Part shown: piece by piece, positions 31,219-40,468 of the stretch
Position numbering within the stretch: the stretch's first letter is position 1
Layout: every line of letters starts with the position of its first letter
From: Scheffersomyces stipitis CBS 6054
Taxonomy: Eukaryota; Ascomycota; Pichiomycetes; Serinales; Debaryomycetaceae
DNA: 64,000 nucleotides
Assembly (NCBI RefSeq): GCF_000209165.1
Contig: NC_009042.1
Span: 1,550,001 to 1,614,000, forward strand
Direction of reading: 5' to 3'
The notes under the pieces: model-generated
Databases searched by the model: none
Seen by the model: only the letters and a program-made list of their open reading frames with translations
Told to the model about the DNA's origin: nothing
Position numbers and translations under genes: made by a program

Positions 31219-32256
31219 TTTCGAGATGGCTGCTATCCGTTGCTTCTTCGCTTGCTTTTTCGCTTGCTTGTTTCCATCCAAACAACATTTTGAATGCTAT
31301 TCAGCCGGTTCACAGTCTCCTTAATATATTTAGTGTTTTCTTGCTACGGCTCCAAATGCAGACAGTTCACATGAGCCATAAGCAGCGACTCCTGCAGGCC
31401 TACCCCGTCCTATCAGCCTGTTCCAGGTACCAACCGAAACTTGGGGATAACCAGGAAGAAACCGGTGACAGCCACGTGAAAACTCCATCCTGTGCTCAAA
31501 AAGCGATTAGGGATGACTTCCCAGCCTGAGGCCAGCTGCGGGCCAACCAGATAGGAAGAAAGAAAATGTAAGAGATAAGTTCATAAATGTATATGCTCTC
31601 TGGGCCTGTTTGGTTATTTGTAGCTCTTCCAGTGTCCACGTAACGAAGACGTAATTGTAGACCAACCCGGACTCACCCCAGACTTCAACCGAGTCCACTT
31701 CTGCCGGCTCGCCACCAGCCAACTGAATCCCTGTCGTCATAGCGCATACCCTGTTGTTGCAGTGGTGAAGCAGCTGTCTACAGGAATTTCTCTGTGTGCT
31801 GAACTATCTCCAATTCCTTCACCGCTACGTAACTACTGCATACATCTGTAATCTCGATAGAGTCTACATAGCAGACGTTCGTATATATAGATCTCCAATT
31901 CGAATCGAAACCGAATACCAGAGAACAGCTCAATCTCATCCCACGATAGAGTCTTTCTTGGATCCTTACACTGTTGAGCCGTCATATACTGCTCTCAAAA
32001 TTCGTTGCAATCCAAGCTCCGGTTATCATTGGAGATTAGCGGAAATTGAAATTTAAGGATTGATACGTCTAGAATCCATCTTGAATTCATTCTAGATACA
32101 CATCACAGATATCCACCAGCCATATCAGTCACAATTTCATAGTCCGCATTGGTCATATCCTCACAATCTTCACGTCTTCGTGTCTTCCTTTTTCATATCT
32201 TCGTTCCTTCGAGTCTTTCCGTCTGAAATACTACATCTACATTCCGGAAGTGTGTG
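31219..32256. other. HER1 promoter region
   Basis: About 1 kb. An ATG frame of 77 codons on the minus strand at 31507-31740 is noted as a finding but is not accepted as a gene. The 200 bases before HER1 are CT-rich with repeated TTCATCTTC-like tracts, typical of a yeast leader. Confidence 0.5.
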
Positions 32257-35200
32257 ATGGCTACAAACCCAGAAGTCACTCCTCCGTCTTACCAGCTGGG
32301 CTCCAATGGCAGCCGCGCCGCTGCAGAAGTCGACCAGATCCGCACATCTATGGCATCCGAGTATGACACTGGTGTATCCAACGGAGATGTCGATTGGTTG
32401 TTTCGAGGCAAGTCCAAGAAGTTGACCAAGAAGATGAACATTGTTCCCGTTAATGGCGCCGAACGCAGGAATAACTCCAGGGAAGATGACGCTGCCGAAA
32501 AGGAAAAGGAATTGTCTGCCAAGACGAGCCCTACTGATAAGAAAGATGCTACGTCTGCAAATTCAAATATGAATACAAACTCAACTGCGAATACAAATAC
32601 AACCCCAACTACAAATGCAGCTATAAATTCAAGTTCTTCTGGTTCTTCTTCAATTCCAGCAAACTCAACTTCAGCGGTGTCTTCTAAGCCTTCTGCTCCA
32701 TCTGTAACTGCAAACAGTAACATGCCAGCCAATCAAAACCCTGGCAAAGATGCAGTTGCTGAAAAGCTCTCCAAGCTCGACAAGTTCAAGTTTGGCCGCT
32801 CACGTTCATCCTCGGCTTCTTCAGTTACCAACCAACCTCCAGAAACCCAGGCTCAACAGAATCAGAAGGTTTTGGCACAGAACGCAACTAAAAGACGAGG
32901 TAGTTTGAACTTCATCTCTCCATCTCTAACGAGCGATCTTGCTTACAACGACAATGATATTGCAGCTGCGCACACTTCTTCATCGCCCAACTCCTCACCG
33001 AATGTTTCCAGAAGCAATTCTTCTTCTGGTAAATCGAGATCACTTTTCAGCTCCCTTTCGTCCAAATTCAAATCTCTGTCGGCAATTCCATCTTCGACAG
33101 CAACAGCTACACCTCCGTCGACTTCTACATCTACTTTGACTTCGCAGCCTCAACAAAAGTTGAATCCTAACTTGATCGGTTCTGCTTCGGGTTCGACTGA
33201 TCCAAACAGTCAGGATTTGGCTTCTGTGGTAAATAAACCTCCGGCTGGAATTCCTGGTAAACGTAGAACTTCATTTGGCACAAAACTCGGCTCTAGCCCT
33301 ACTCAGAAAGAGATTTTCGTTCCAGCCACAGAAACTGTGAATTCAACGAGAAGGCGTTCTTCATTGGTTCCGCTGGATTTCCCTATAAAGTCTTCTTCTA
33401 CGACATCTTCTTCATCAATCTCGTCCTGTGCAGCTACCAATAGAATCGTTCTTAACAAAAATCCCAATAGGGGAAAGATCCCGTTGAAGGACTTGAATGG
33501 TATAAACTTGCGTAGAGTAACCTTTGCTATCGACAAATTGGCGTACGATCCACAACAGCAGATTCCCTCAAGAAGACCCAAGAAGGGAAATGTCCTCATC
33601 CCTCAGGACTTGATGGCACCTCCGCCACGTTTGTCTCAGGGAATTTCTCTTAACGATGGAAACAGAGTAGAGCTGCAGCAAACTCACCAATATACCGATA
33701 AGGAAATCGCCTTGGCTATTGACGCACAAAGAAGAGCACTCTTAGAGGCTGAGAAACATGCCCAGGAAGCTCATTTGTCTGCGAAACGGATAGCTGTAGA
33801 AGTCGGGCTATTTAAACAGCAGAAATCTCGTTCTTCTTCATCTGTCGGATTTTCTTCATTTACTTCAGGCACCTCAGTGGGTTCTACTACTGACGAAGAT
33901 GACGATATTGGAGACATGGCTCATGATGTGGGCAAAATCGAAATCGACAAACCTTTGCATTTCCATGAGAACCACTTCGATGAAAGCACGGAGGAACCTA
34001 CTGGCGAATTGTCATTAGAAGTGATTTATACAAGATGCTGTCATCTACGGGAAATCTTGCCTATTCCTGCTACACTTAGACAATTGAAGAACAAATCGAA
34101 ACCCTTACAGGTTCTAAAGTTATTAAATCCTAAGCCTACGCTTATTGATGTCTTATCCTTCAGTGATTTCATCGCCATCACTCCTATCAACACTGTTATA
34201 TTTGATAATGTGACAATGACAACGGAAATGCTCAAACATTTTCTTGCCTCACTTGTATACAACAAGTCGTTGGAGAAGTTATCACTTCGAAACGTTGCCA
34301 TAGATGAGATAGGTTGGAAGTACTTGTGCAAGTTCTTATCTAGAAATACCAGCATCAAGAAGCTTGATATCTCACAGCAGAGAGTTAAGACCGAAACAAA
34401 GGCCAATTGCATCAGAGCCAACATGAACTGGGACTTGTTTATACAATCACTAGTGTTGAGAGGAGGCATCGAAGAATTGGTCATCAACGGATGCAAATTA
34501 ACTGATGAAAAGTTCAAAGACTTGGTGGAAAATACAGTCAGTATTTCTACTTATAGATTCGGAATTGCTTCGATAGAGCTTAACCTCTTTAAGGCACAAG
34601 TAGTCGCAGATTGGTTGTCTAGCGAAGGTTCCAAGTGTGTTGGTGTAGATATTGCTTTCAATGATCTTAGCAAGGGGCAGTTAAAACCATTCATAAAGGC
34701 TTTTGATAAAGGAAATGCCAATCTCTTGTTCTTTTCCTTGAATTCGACACACTTAACAGATGTTGATGAGACCACTGAGTTGATCAAATCGCTTGTTAAG
34801 GTGAAGACTTTACGATTTTTAGACTTGAGTTCTATCCCAGATGTGTTTCCGGCTATTATTTCTCGTTTAGGGAAGTATCTTCCCCATTATGAGAATCTAA
34901 GGAGGATTCATTTTGATCTTAATGAGCTTTCAGCTCAATCCATAGGAGTTATATCGGAATTTCTCCCTAGGATAAAGACTTTAGTTCATGTTTCAATGCT
35001 TGGCAACAGAAGTCTCAACATTTCGGCAGCAGGAACGTTATACAATGCTGTGAAACTATCCAGTTCCATATTTACCCTTGATTTGGACTATGATTTGATT
35101 CCTGATGATTTATCGCAGAGAATTGCATTCTACTTAATGAGAAACATGGATAGAACTATGAGACCAGAGTTGGATTCTACAACTAACCACAAGGATAATG

Positions 35201-36414
35201 AAGAAGACCTCATGTTTGACGGTTCCTTGTTGATGCAGACTGCTGAAAAGTTGCTAATGGAGAATGAACTGCAAGACGATGTCAAGAAGCAGAAAGAGGA
35301 CTTGAAGATTCAACGTATTGTCACAAATGCATTGATTGAGCGTACAAGATCTATTCGAAAGGATATACATGCAGCCATTGATACATTATTTGAAAAACGT
35401 AATCAAGGTACGCTTTCATTAGAAGGAAAAGAGACTTTACTTAGGTTCTGCCTTTTGGACTCTTCGTTGGAGAAGCTTGTACATATGTTCGAGGAACAGG
35501 CAGCAAAGAGTGTTTTGAAGGGTGAACCACTCAGCCCATCGCCATCATTCGTAGGAGACACGAATCCAATTGATAATATAACCAATGGCCCTGGAATTGA
35601 TCGGGTGAATTCTCCATTGAACATCACGATCACTACTCACGATAACATGCACGAGAGTTCAACTGAATTGATCACATCTGGACCGATTGTTACACCTCAT
35701 ATAACAAAACCAGAAGCACAATACTTTCCTGGCTTGGATCCAGCTTTTCTTCCTCATCAAGTTGTGTCAGAAGCGACTTCAGATGGAGTTGACGTTCCTA
35801 TAGACTATTTAACCGGTAGGCCCGTTCTTATGAGGTCCATCAGTCAGACGTCGGTACATGCTAAGGAACAGGAGAAGGAAGAAGGTGAATTCCACAGGTT
35901 GGGATTCTTTATGCAACTGAGAGATAATTCTTCTGATGAAAGTGGAAAATCTGAACCTACTTCTGAAAGCAAGGCCCCTTCTAGTCCCTCAGCTAATAAG
36001 CATTTGCCGTTGTTGAATGTGTTACCGTCTGGTCCAGAATTGAGAGATGCTATCATTGCAGCCAAAGGAATTGAAAGCGTTACAGATTTGATTGATAAGA
36101 TTAACAACAATGACCGAGCTAGCATTGACAAAATTTACAGTGTTTCACAAAAAAAGAATACTACAGCTACGAATTGTGTTGACACAACTGGACCTACACC
36201 AGAAGAAGCATGCGGAAAGGACGACGATGGAAAGGCTTGCAACAAATGTGAGCCTAAAGACGTAGCAGATGATATATCGATAGACTCCGATATCGACGCT
36301 ATAGACACTGTCACTTGTTCTCACAAGGATCACGAAGTTAATGCCGTTGTAGATGAGGTTTACGAAAAGTTGCTTAATGACGCCCAAAGGTCTAGACTGA
36401 ACAAGCAAGACTAG
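32257..36414 (+). CDS. HER1: Gip3/Her1 family protein with PP1-docking motif
   Basis: The 1,385-residue protein looks like the single homologue of the yeast pair Her1 (YOR227W) and Gip3 (YPL137C), the latter a Glc7-interacting protein. The N-terminal 400 residues are disordered and Ser/Thr/Asn-rich with basic Ser clusters. A perfect RVTF motif, the docking sequence for type-1 phosphatase Glc7, is at residues 420-423. A leucine-rich-repeat-like region covers about 590-960 (LEKLSLRNVAIDEIGWKYL, FLDLSSIPDVFPAI). The C-terminus is disordered and acidic with late Cys residues. The ATG at 32257 is used; the codon before it is GTG. Proximity to MCP1 and ISU1 mirrors S. cerevisiae. Confidence 0.8.
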   Translation: MATNPEVTPPSYQLGSNGSRAAAEVDQIRTSMASEYDTGVSNGDVDWLFRGKSKKLTKKMNIVPVNGAERRNNSREDDAAEKEKELSAKTSPTDKKDATSANSNMNTNSTANTNTTPTTNAAINSSSSGSSSIPANSTSAVSSKPSAPSVTANSNMPANQNPGKDAVAEKLSKLDKFKFGRSRSSSASSVTNQPPETQAQQNQKVLAQNATKRRGSLNFISPSLTSDLAYNDNDIAAAHTSSSPNSSPNVSRSNSSSGKSRSLFSSLSSKFKSLSAIPSSTATATPPSTSTSTLTSQPQQKLNPNLIGSASGSTDPNSQDLASVVNKPPAGIPGKRRTSFGTKLGSSPTQKEIFVPATETVNSTRRRSSLVPLDFPIKSSSTTSSSSISSCAATNRIVLNKNPNRGKIPLKDLNGINLRRVTFAIDKLAYDPQQQIPSRRPKKGNVLIPQDLMAPPPRLSQGISLNDGNRVELQQTHQYTDKEIALAIDAQRRALLEAEKHAQEAHLSAKRIAVEVGLFKQQKSRSSSSVGFSSFTSGTSVGSTTDEDDDIGDMAHDVGKIEIDKPLHFHENHFDESTEEPTGELSLEVIYTRCCHLREILPIPATLRQLKNKSKPLQVLKLLNPKPTLIDVLSFSDFIAITPINTVIFDNVTMTTEMLKHFLASLVYNKSLEKLSLRNVAIDEIGWKYLCKFLSRNTSIKKLDISQQRVKTETKANCIRANMNWDLFIQSLVLRGGIEELVINGCKLTDEKFKDLVENTVSISTYRFGIASIELNLFKAQVVADWLSSEGSKCVGVDIAFNDLSKGQLKPFIKAFDKGNANLLFFSLNSTHLTDVDETTELIKSLVKVKTLRFLDLSSIPDVFPAIISRLGKYLPHYENLRRIHFDLNELSAQSIGVISEFLPRIKTLVHVSMLGNRSLNISAAGTLYNAVKLSSSIFTLDLDYDLIPDDLSQRIAFYLMRNMDRTMRPELDSTTNHKDNEEDLMFDGSLLMQTAEKLLMENELQDDVKKQKEDLKIQRIVTNALIERTRSIRKDIHAAIDTLFEKRNQGTLSLEGKETLLRFCLLDSSLEKLVHMFEEQAAKSVLKGEPLSPSPSFVGDTNPIDNITNGPGIDRVNSPLNITITTHDNMHESSTELITSGPIVTPHITKPEAQYFPGLDPAFLPHQVVSEATSDGVDVPIDYLTGRPVLMRSISQTSVHAKEQEKEEGEFHRLGFFMQLRDNSSDESGKSEPTSESKAPSSPSANKHLPLLNVLPSGPELRDAIIAAKGIESVTDLIDKINNNDRASIDKIYSVSQKKNTTATNCVDTTGPTPEEACGKDDDGKACNKCEPKDVADDISIDSDIDAIDTVTCSHKDHEVNAVVDEVYEKLLNDAQRSRLNKQD

Positions 36415-36591
36415 ATCACATAGCACATAAATAGAAAATACATGGTAGCTAAAGCCAGCACCAGCTGGTCTACGGTTTGTGAAAGTTTAAAATGAATACC
36501 CAAAAATTTTATAGACTAAATCCCTATAGAACAAAAAGATATACATATTAGGATATGAAGAAAAAAGTTCTGAAAGATGGACTCAAAACAT

Positions 36592-37485
36592 TTAGTTTTC
36601 AGCTTGGAAGTCAGCGATCTTCTTGTTGATCTTGGCTTGTCTTTCTTCTCTGGTCAACTTAACTTGTCTGAACTTCTTAGATTCAGCAGCGTATTGTTCC
36701 TTGGTGAACTTCTTTTCAGTTGGCTTGAAGACTGGGTCTTCTCTGATCTTGGCGTGAGCTTCAGTGTAGAGTTCTTCGATGTCTTCAGCTTCGATTTCGT
36801 CAGCAATGTAAGACTTGAACAAAGTTCTGTACTTTTCTTCATCATCATCCATCAATTCTTCAATGTATTCAGCAACGTGACCACCGAAGATGTACTTTCT
36901 CAAAAGTTCAGCGTCCAATTCTTCGGCTTCGATATCCCAACCTGGGAATCTGTTTGGAGAGTGTGGGACGTACAATCCACCGTCAGAAGCACCCTTCAAG
37001 ACACCGAAGATTCTGGCACCGGTGGTGGTTCTTTGCAAACCAATGTCCAAGAAGACCTTGAATGGTCTTGGGCCGTCTTCAACAGCTTCAACCAATTCGA
37101 ATTCACCTTCAACTTCTTCAACACCTTGGTAGGTTTCGTCCAAGCCCAACTTTTGCAAGGCTCTTCTGGCAACCAACAAACCAACAGCGTAAGCAGCGGA
37201 CCAGTTGGTCAAACCGTGGTTGATACCGTACTTTGGCAATTCGTGGGCGTAAGCAGCAGTCAAAACGACATCACCAGTGATTTGGGAAGAGACGATTTGA
37301 GCGACGATGTCCTTGTTGGAGAATCTGACGACCAATCTGTACTTTGGAGTGTTGTACTTGGCCTTGTGTTGGGTGACCAATCTCTTTCTTTGGTAGTAGT
37401 CGGTCTTACCTTCCTGTCTTCTACGGAAAGGAGTTTGGAAACGGGAGTGGTAAGAGGAGCTCTTTAAAGCCTTTTGGAAAGCCAT
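36592..37485 (-). CDS. RPL5: 60S ribosomal protein L5 (uL18)
   Basis: The 297-residue protein is Rpl5/uL18, which binds 5S rRNA with Rpl11 and is loaded into the central protuberance of the large subunit. It starts MAFQKALKSSSYHSRFQTPFRRRQEGKTDY and has the family blocks LVTQHKAKYNTPKYRLVVRFSNKDI and FPGWDIEAEELDAELLRKYIFGGHVAEY; the end is lysine-rich. The length equals that of yeast Rpl5. Codon use is extremely biased, which leaves a long spurious open frame on the opposite strand. No intron is present. It is convergent with HER1 across 177 bases. Confidence 0.97.
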   Translation of the reverse strand: MAFQKALKSSSYHSRFQTPFRRRQEGKTDYYQRKRLVTQHKAKYNTPKYRLVVRFSNKDIVAQIVSSQITGDVVLTAAYAHELPKYGINHGLTNWSAAYAVGLLVARRALQKLGLDETYQGVEEVEGEFELVEAVEDGPRPFKVFLDIGLQRTTTGARIFGVLKGASDGGLYVPHSPNRFPGWDIEAEELDAELLRKYIFGGHVAEYIEELMDDDEEKYRTLFKSYIADEIEAEDIEELYTEAHAKIREDPVFKPTEKKFTKEQYAAESKKFRQVKLTREERQAKINKKIADFQAEN

Positions 37486-38858
37486 TTTGAATTGTCTTTT
37501 TTTGGTGAAGAATCAAGTTCAAAAAGAATAAAGAACGGCCTAAAATTCACTTCTATAGCCTGAAAAATTTTCGTCTCTACAATTTTTCAAATCTGCTTGT
37601 GCACGACTCAAAAAATTTAGAAAAAATTTGAATGCCATCGGACTGCACACGAGTTTAAGAGACAGCACAGGAAGGGGAACTAAGCGATGGTTGGTACTGC
37701 ATCTAGAAAGTATAATAAGCTGATGCAGCTTATGTAATGGTTGCAAATTGACGAGAACTTCGGTATTGAAGAGTCACAATTACTTTCGAATTAAGGTCGC
37801 GTATTGTTAATGAATTTGGGTGGATAAAGCTGGATAGTGAAATTCTTTCCTTATTTCAAATGCCTTTCAAATGTCTTAGATTAACATATGGTGCTCAATT
37901 CATTATATATAACAAACGTACAGAAAGATACTCAAATTCATTTGCAATGCACATATACTTGTAATTAATGTGACATCATAACTTGATCTATTTGATCTTT
38001 TATTGTAATTTCCTACTGTCTGAAAGGTAAAGGAGTTATTAAAAACATTTTGCAAATTTGTTTCCAATATTCAAAAGAACTAACGACATGTAAACCCAGG
38101 ATTCAATTTGTCTAAAGCATTACAAAATCACACCAAAGGTTCGCTATTTTCACCAAAGAAACCAAAGCTTTTGAGTTTGACGACTGTAGCTGCCGAATGG
38201 GTTGTTGAGGTCCGACACCGTCTAACTCGGTCAAAGGATCTAAAACTTCAGACTACCAGTTAACCTAGGCATATTTGTATGTAAACGGCTTCAGTGCCAT
38301 TTGCACCCAGACAATTTACGAGGGTGGGGAACTTTTTAGAGGGAGATAAGCACCAATTAACAAAGACTGACGATCTTGTCAATGATTTCTTCGGTAAATT
38401 CCTTTTGTCCGTTAGGATGACTAACTGCGGCAACGAAGCTCCTCATGAGTGTTCCAAGCGAATATGGGATTGGATCTTCAATTGGTGAGCCGCATTTCTG
38501 GTGCTAGAGTGCTATCCAGAGGGGCAGTCGGAAAATAACCCCCACTGAAACCAGAAGACTGCTGACTGCTGACTGACTGTGCTAATTAATGAATCCAGAA
38601 AGCGTTCTCCTGAAGTCCGAATAACTTCGCTTGGCCAAATTCGTGTAACAATTGCAATTTCACATTCCCATTCCCCTTCGCATTTAGACTCTATTAGTCA
38701 TTTAGTTGCTTTACAGTACGGGAAATCTCGGGGTCGCACTATCGATCGGTTTATGAAGCGTGCGTTATCGGAAAAAAATATATATTTAATTGATTTTCAG
38801 GCAAATTCAAAATTTGAAACCACAACCTATTCAACATATCTCCACATCACAGCCTACC
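37486..38858. other. Divergent region RPL5/NPT1
   Basis: The 1.37 kb hold the promoters of both genes. I did not see the TTAGGG/TCACGTGA pair present at RPP1A. T-rich tracts flank the RPL5 start, a short GCTGACT repeat is at about 38559-38579, and a TATA-like run at 38777-38788 is about 75 bases before NPT1. No gene was recognised. Confidence 0.55.
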
Positions 38859-40136
38859 ATGACATTGAAAGAGCCCGCTGCCATCACATCCCTCTTGGAT
38901 ACAGACTTATACAAGTTGTACATGCATGCTGCGGTCAACAAGCATTTCAAGAATACGCCAGTAACATACAAATACACCAACCGTACGCCTTCGATGGTTT
39001 TCAATGAGGCTTCTATCGCCTGGTTGAAGAAGCAAGTCAGCTTGTTGGCGGAGTTGCGATTCACGGGAGAAGAGATTGGATACTTGAAAAAGACATTACC
39101 ACAATTGCCGGAGGAGTACTTCGCATACTTGAAGACGTTCAAGTTAGACCCAGCTACGCAGGTTAAGTATTACAACGATGGAAAGGACGAACTTGCCGAT
39201 TTCCAGCTTGAAATCGCAGGTAACTGGGATGAAACAATCCTTTACGAGATTCCAGTTTTGGCATTGCTTTCAGAAGCCTACTTTAAGTTTGTTGACACCA
39301 ACTGGACCTACGATGGCCAGGACGAATTGGCCAAGCTCAAGTGTTCTCGATTGTTTGCTCACAACTGTCTTTTCAGCGAGTTTGGAACTAGACGTAGAAG
39401 ATCGTTCAGAACTCAGGATATAGTCGTTAAGTCTTTAAAAGAATACTCTTTAGCACACCCAGAGCAAAAGCATCTTTTGTTGGGTACTTCTAATGTGCTA
39501 TTGGCCAAGAACTACGACTTGGCTCCTATTGGGACTGTAGCTCATGAATGGTTCATGGGTACTGCTTCTGTCAGCCAGGACTATACCAATGCCAACAAGC
39601 TAGCCATGGACTATTGGATCGATACTTTTGGCCCAAAAAATGCTGGACTTGCCCTCACAGACACGTTTGGAACGGAATCATATCTTAAAGTCTTCAACAA
39701 GCCATACTCTGATTACTACACTGGAGTAAGACAAGACTCTGGAGACCCAGAAGTATACGCAGAGAAGATTGCTGCTCACTACAAGAAATTGGGGTACGCC
39801 GATTTCTCCAAGATCATCTGTTTTAGCGACTCATTGAATATCGAGAAGTGCTTTAAATACAAGCAAAAGTCGGACGAATTGGGCTTAATGGCTACTTTTG
39901 GTATTGGAACATTCTTCACAAACGATTTCAAGTCTACAGTGGAACCATACGCCAAGTCTGCTCCTCTCAATATTGTCATTAAGTTAAAGAATGCCGGTGG
40001 ATATGACTCCATCAAGATCAGTGACAACTTGGGCAAGAATATGGGAAACCCAGAAATCGTGTCGAGGGTGAAAAAGGAATTGGGCTACGAAGAAAAACGT
40101 TGGGATGAAGGAGACGAGTCCAAGAGATGGACATGA
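38859..40136 (+). CDS. NPT1: Nicotinate phosphoribosyltransferase
   Basis: The 425-residue enzyme converts nicotinic acid and PRPP to nicotinate mononucleotide in the NAD+ salvage pathway, so it also supports sirtuin activity. It matches yeast Npt1 almost end to end: [16 protein letters not shown] near the start, FGTRRRRS at about 175-182, GTVAHEW with the His (about 229) that is phosphorylated in bacterial homologues, [18 protein letters not shown] and [13 protein letters not shown], ending KRWT. The ATG at 38859 is chosen because it gives the yeast-like N-terminus; the frame upstream has no ATG. Confidence 0.96.
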   Translation: MTLKEPAAITSLLDTDLYKLYMHAAVNKHFKNTPVTYKYTNRTPSMVFNEASIAWLKKQVSLLAELRFTGEEIGYLKKTLPQLPEEYFAYLKTFKLDPATQVKYYNDGKDELADFQLEIAGNWDETILYEIPVLALLSEAYFKFVDTNWTYDGQDELAKLKCSRLFAHNCLFSEFGTRRRRSFRTQDIVVKSLKEYSLAHPEQKHLLLGTSNVLLAKNYDLAPIGTVAHEWFMGTASVSQDYTNANKLAMDYWIDTFGPKNAGLALTDTFGTESYLKVFNKPYSDYYTGVRQDSGDPEVYAEKIAAHYKKLGYADFSKIICFSDSLNIEKCFKYKQKSDELGLMATFGIGTFFTNDFKSTVEPYAKSAPLNIVIKLKNAGGYDSIKISDNLGKNMGNPEIVSRVKKELGYEEKRWDEGDESKRWT

Positions 40137-40468
40137 ACAACAGATTAAAGAGACGCTTGAACAGGTACAGTACAAAAAAGACTCAAAATAACTTTTCGAT
40201 AATTTTACGAGTGTGTATGATTGTTACATAGAATGACCTAATGTCCAGTATTACAATGCTAACTAGCATAATTACATAACAATTGGTACCAGACAGTAAG
40301 TAGGGCTCAGGTTACAAACCATATCGAGCCATTAGTTGCTCCTAGAGTAAACTATTCGGTAGTGCATACACCGGTCATCCCATCAGTTGGGGTCAGTCGC
40401 AGCATTGAAAACTTCTAATTAACGAGAGACTTGCTAGAATATTAAGGGCCTGACCTTACAGCCTCACC
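40137..40468. other. KAP120 promoter and NPT1 3' region
   Basis: The 332 bases are AT-rich; nothing beyond a presumed terminator and promoter is seen. Confidence 0.6.

Noticed and set aside
36577..37467. 296-codon plus-strand open frame
   Set aside because: It is exactly antisense to RPL5 and results from the strong codon bias of that gene; its sequence is a Ser/Phe/Val-rich shadow with no ATG-based family.
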